Assembly (NCBI GenBank): GCA_016867335.1 | Contig: VGJU01000016.1 | Span: forward strand, 1 to 33,215 | DNA: 33,215 nt | Reading direction: 5' to 3' | From: Candidatus Zixiibacteriota bacterium | GTDB lineage: Bacteria > JAAXHH01 | Part shown: positions 30,916 through 33,215 of the stretch, piece after piece | How the letters are laid out: the number at the start of each line of letters is the position of its first letter | How positions within the stretch are numbered: the first letter of the stretch is position 1 | Notes under the pieces: generated by a model | What the model was told of the DNA's origin: nothing | The model's database searches: none | What the model saw: only the letters and a program-made list of their open reading frames with translations | Translations under genes and position numbers: made by a program

Positions 30916-31691
30916 AGTAGCGGTTCCGCCAAAGACGCGGCGTCGCGTCGCGTCGAATGGACCGCCTCGGCGATTTCCCTAATCAACCGGGGATCGGTGT
31001 TTTCTTCGAGGATATTGCCCGTCACGAGAAAAGACGCCCCCGCCGCCACTTTAGCCGCCGCCTGTTGCGGAGTCCGGATCCCGCCGCCGACGATTACAGG
31101 GATGGAGATCGTTTTGCAGACGGTCTGGATCATCTCGTCCGGAACCGGCATCCGTGCTCCGCTCCCCGCTTCCAGATATACCGTCTTCATGCCGAGATAC
31201 TCCGCCGCCAGCGCGTGCGCCGCGGCGATGGACGGTTTGTCGCGCGGAATGGGACGAGTGTAGCTTACAAACTCCGCCGAGGTGATACCGCCCGACTCGA
31301 TCAACAGATAGCCCGTTGCTATGGCTTCGAGTTTCAAGGCGTGAAGGATCGGCGCTGCCTGTACCTGTTCTCCGATCAGATATTGAGGGTTGCGTCCGCT
31401 GAGCAACGAAAGAAAAAGCATGGCATCCGCATGACGCGAAATATGGTGCGCAGCGCCGGGAAACAGAAGGACCGGAACCGATACATGGGCGCGAACCTGA
31501 CGCACCGCTTCGTCAAACCCCGGCGCAAGCATCAGACTGCTCCCCACCAGCAAGGCGTCCGCGCCATTTTCCGCACAACGGACCGCCGTTTCCACCAACA
31601 GACCACCAGGCAGCTTGTCCGGGTCCAGAAGCGCAAGATAGCCGGCGCCTTTTTCTGCACGAATACGCTGGAGATATTGTAGAACGGACAT
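30912..31691 (-). CDS. Geranylgeranylglyceryl-phosphate synthase family protein (GGGPS/PcrB-like)
   Basis: A 259-residue TIM barrel. LALLDPDK (residues 19-26), GADALLVGSSL (43-53), VLLFPGAAHHIS (74-85), YLEAGSG (172-178) and VGGGIRTPQQA (201-211) are the phosphate-binding and substrate-binding motifs of the GGGPS/PcrB family. These enzymes join sn-glycerol-1-phosphate to a polyprenyl diphosphate (C20 in archaea and some FCB bacteria, C35 heptaprenyl in Bacillus PcrB) by an ether bond. Length matches the larger GGGPS group found in archaea and Bacteroidota rather than the ~230-residue PcrB. The start at 31691 is 11 bp after the alaS stop; a longer frame to 31907 only reads alaS in the wrong phase. 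No second archaeal-lipid enzyme (G1P dehydrogenase, DGGGP synthase) is in the window. Confidence 0.92.
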   Translation of the reverse strand: MSVLQYLQRIRAEKGAGYLALLDPDKLPGGLLVETAVRCAENGADALLVGSSLMLAPGFDEAVRQVRAHVSVPVLLFPGAAHHISRHADAMLFLSLLSGRNPQYLIGEQVQAAPILHALKLEAIATGYLLIESGGITSAEFVSYTRPIPRDKPSIAAAHALAAEYLGMKTVYLEAGSGARMPVPDEMIQTVCKTISIPVIVGGGIRTPQQAAAKVAAGASFLVTGNILEENTDPRLIREIAEAVHSTRRDAASLAEPLL

Positions 31692-31702
31692 GGGCAGATG
31701 AT

Positions 31703-33215
31703 TTATCCCTGTTGCAGATGAGTACTGACCACTTCTGGAACCCTTGAAAGCGCTGCGTCCATGCTGGAAATGTCCTTGCCGCCTGCCTGGGCCATGTGCG
31801 CTTTGCCGCCGCCGCCGCCGCCCATGATCGCTGCGATGTCCCGCGCCAGCGTTCCCGCATGAAGCCCGCGATTGGAAATGCCTGCGTCGGTCACTACCGC
31901 TATACACACCGGACGTTCTCCGATAACCGAAAAAAGCGCGCCGACCGCTTCGCCGGGAAGTCTGGCGCGGACTGCATCACCCATCGCCCTAAGCGCATCC
32001 GTATCCGGGCAGTCCACCCGCGATGCCGCCACCGTGATGTCGCCGATCATGACGGTCTTCGCCAGTATGTCGTCCAGCCAGTTCCGGGCGGATTCGCTCT
32101 GTAGACGTCGGACTTCCCGTTCCAATTCGCGGATACGGTCGTTGAGCGCTCCGGCGCGGCGCGTCACCTCGCCGGGATCGGTCTTCAATAACGCGGCGAC
32201 CTCGTCAAGCGTCCGCGTGTCGTGTTTTATCGCCCGGTACGCGGCTTCGCCCGTAAGCGCCTCGATACGGCGTTCTCCCGCCGCAATGCCGGATTCACGC
32301 ACGATTCGAAAAAGACCGATTTCACCGGTCGCCCGCAGATGTGATCCACCGCACAATTCCAGACTGACATCCCCTATCCTTACCACACGCACCCGGTCGC
32401 CGTATTTCTCCGTAAAAAGAGCCATCGCGCCCATGTTTCGGGCTTCCTCAAGATCGGTCTCAAACCATTGTACCTGTGCATTGGCCCAGATATTTTCGTT
32501 GACCGTACGTTCTACCGTATCCAGTTCTTCCGGTGCTACCGAAGAAAAATGGGTAAAATCGAATCGAAGCCGATCATCGGCCACTTCGGAACCGCGTTGA
32601 TGTACGTGCGTTCCTAGTACGTTGCGTAGCGCGGCGTGCAACAGATGGGTAGCCGTATGGTTGCGCATGATCGCTCGTCGGCGTTCCGTGTCGATCCGTG
32701 CGGCTACCTGAGTTCCCGGCAAAAGCGGACGCATATCCTGTGGGTCGAGTTTGTGCAGAATCCCTCCATCCCGTTTTACCGTATCCACGATCCGGTATTC
32801 GGCGCCCTCTTCCGAAACCAGCCACCCCGTGTCTCCGATCTGTCCGCCGGATTCCGCATAGAACGGGGTTCGGGAAAGTACGACACCCGTATCCAAAACG
32901 GTGACGACGACCGCACCCTCGGTTTCAAAGACGTCGTATCCGACAAATTCGGAATGGGTTCCGGAAATCTTTCTTGTTTCGGGTGCGGCGGTTTCGGACA
33001 TGTCCACCGTCGCCGCGCCGGCGCGCGAGCGGTTGCGTTGCTGTTCCATCTCACGCTCGAAACCGGCCATGTCGACTGTCATATTGCGCTCTTCCGCCAT
33101 AAGACGAGTCAGATCCGCCGGAAACCCATAGGTGTCATACAGTTTGAAGGTCTCCACTCCCGTAAGATGCCGCCGGCTTTCTCCTGCGGCGATGGAGACG
33201 AGGCTTTCGAAATGT
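31703..33215 (-). CDS. alaS: Alanyl-tRNA synthetase, C-terminal part (cut by right edge)
   Basis: The frame is open to the right edge, so the catalytic aminoacylation domain lies outside; 504 residues are visible. Read from the edge it runs HFESLVSIAAGESRRHLTGV and on into KLYDTYGFPADLT, the end of the tRNA-binding part. The editing domain has HTATHLLHAAL, the zinc-site residues of HXXXH, and SLELCGGSHLRATGEIG, the second Cys/His pair that deacylates mischarged Ser/Gly-tRNA. A coiled coil (RIRELEREVRRLQSE) and the C-terminal DHHA1-type IMGGGGGGKAHMAQAGG complete the protein. It charges tRNA-Ala in the cytoplasm. Its TAA is 11 bp before the GGGPS start, so the two are probably co-transcribed. 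It is the conserved edge of the locus. Confidence 0.97.
   Translation of the reverse strand, partial: HFESLVSIAAGESRRHLTGVETFKLYDTYGFPADLTRLMAEERNMTVDMAGFEREMEQQRNRSRAGAATVDMSETAAPETRKISGTHSEFVGYDVFETEGAVVVTVLDTGVVLSRTPFYAESGGQIGDTGWLVSEEGAEYRIVDTVKRDGGILHKLDPQDMRPLLPGTQVAARIDTERRRAIMRNHTATHLLHAALRNVLGTHVHQRGSEVADDRLRFDFTHFSSVAPEELDTVERTVNENIWANAQVQWFETDLEEARNMGAMALFTEKYGDRVRVVRIGDVSLELCGGSHLRATGEIGLFRIVRESGIAAGERRIEALTGEAAYRAIKHDTRTLDEVAALLKTDPGEVTRRAGALNDRIRELEREVRRLQSESARNWLDDILAKTVMIGDITVAASRVDCPDTDALRAMGDAVRARLPGEAVGALFSVIGERPVCIAVVTDAGISNRGLHAGTLARDIAAIMGGGGGGKAHMAQAGGKDISSMDAALSRVPEVVSTHLQQG

Noticed and set aside
31806-31823. GCC/GGC trinucleotide run resembling a microsatellite
   Set aside because: It encodes the conserved glycine-rich loop (GGGGGGK) of the AlaRS C-terminal domain, so it is explained by protein function.
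1-33215. Searched by eye for tRNA genes, CRISPR repeats, insertion sequences, attachment sites and phase-variation inverted repeats around promoters
   Set aside because: None could be supported. The gaps are too short and lack cloverleaf sequences, regularly spaced repeats or transposase-like frames.

Overview
The window is 33.2 kb in which every gene I can support lies on the minus strand, so transcription runs from right to left. It is most of a surface-polysaccharide (capsule, exopolysaccharide or O-antigen type) biosynthesis and export locus, attached at its right end to two housekeeping-type genes (alaS and a geranylgeranylglyceryl-phosphate-synthase-family gene). The source looks like a Gram-negative bacterium of the FCB superphylum (Bacteroidota/Ignavibacteria/Calditrichota-like). 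The reasons are a PorV/PorQ-family outer-membrane barrel, an outer-membrane polysaccharide export (OPX) protein with a Wzc-type tyrosine kinase, a bacterial GGGP synthase, mid-50s % GC by eye, and strong Shine-Dalgarno sequences in front of only some genes. I cannot name a genus.

Right to left: (a) 33215-30912, the 3' part of alaS, then the GGGP synthase; (b) 30915-30289, an N-terminal-only, apparently decayed glycosyltransferase; (c) 30288-30110, an AT-rich gap that is the best promoter candidate in the window; (d) 30109-24883, the envelope module: PorV-like barrel, flippase-like UPF0104/LPG-synthase-TM protein, OPX protein, and Wzc-like chain-length regulator/BY-kinase with an extremely tyrosine-rich tail; (e) 24761-17861, precursor supply: UDP-GlcNAc 2-epimerase, a GT4, a polysaccharide-deacetylase-like protein, a sugar-nucleotidyltransferase, a LegB-type 4,6-dehydratase, a methyltransferase and a DegT/DnrJ/EryC1/StrS aminotransferase, many joined by 4-bp ATGA overlaps; (f) 17854-16214, the Wzx-type flippase; (g) 16146-8527, an unusual block in which three radical SAM/SPASM-like proteins are interleaved with glycosyltransferases and an orphan RmlD; (h) 8463-1, further glycosyltransferases, including two GT39/PMT-like polytopic enzymes and two DPM1-like polyprenyl-phosphate glycosyltransferases, a GalE-like epimerase, and a GT4 cut by the left edge.

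A plausible scheme (inference): nucleotide sugars are made by module (e), GalE and RmlD; GT2 and GT4 enzymes build a lipid-linked oligosaccharide; Wzx flips it; the DPM1-like/GT39 pairs decorate it on the periplasmic side using polyprenyl-phosphate sugars; Wzc and the OPX protein control length and export. No Wzy polymerase, O-antigen ligase, initiating phosphoglycosyltransferase or RmlA/B/C is visible, so the locus probably continues to the left or is completed elsewhere.

There is no gene-free stretch over 300 bases. The largest gaps are 30110-30288 (179 bp), 12758-12902 (145 bp) and 24762-24882 (121 bp). I see no tRNA, rRNA, CRISPR array, insertion sequence or attachment site.
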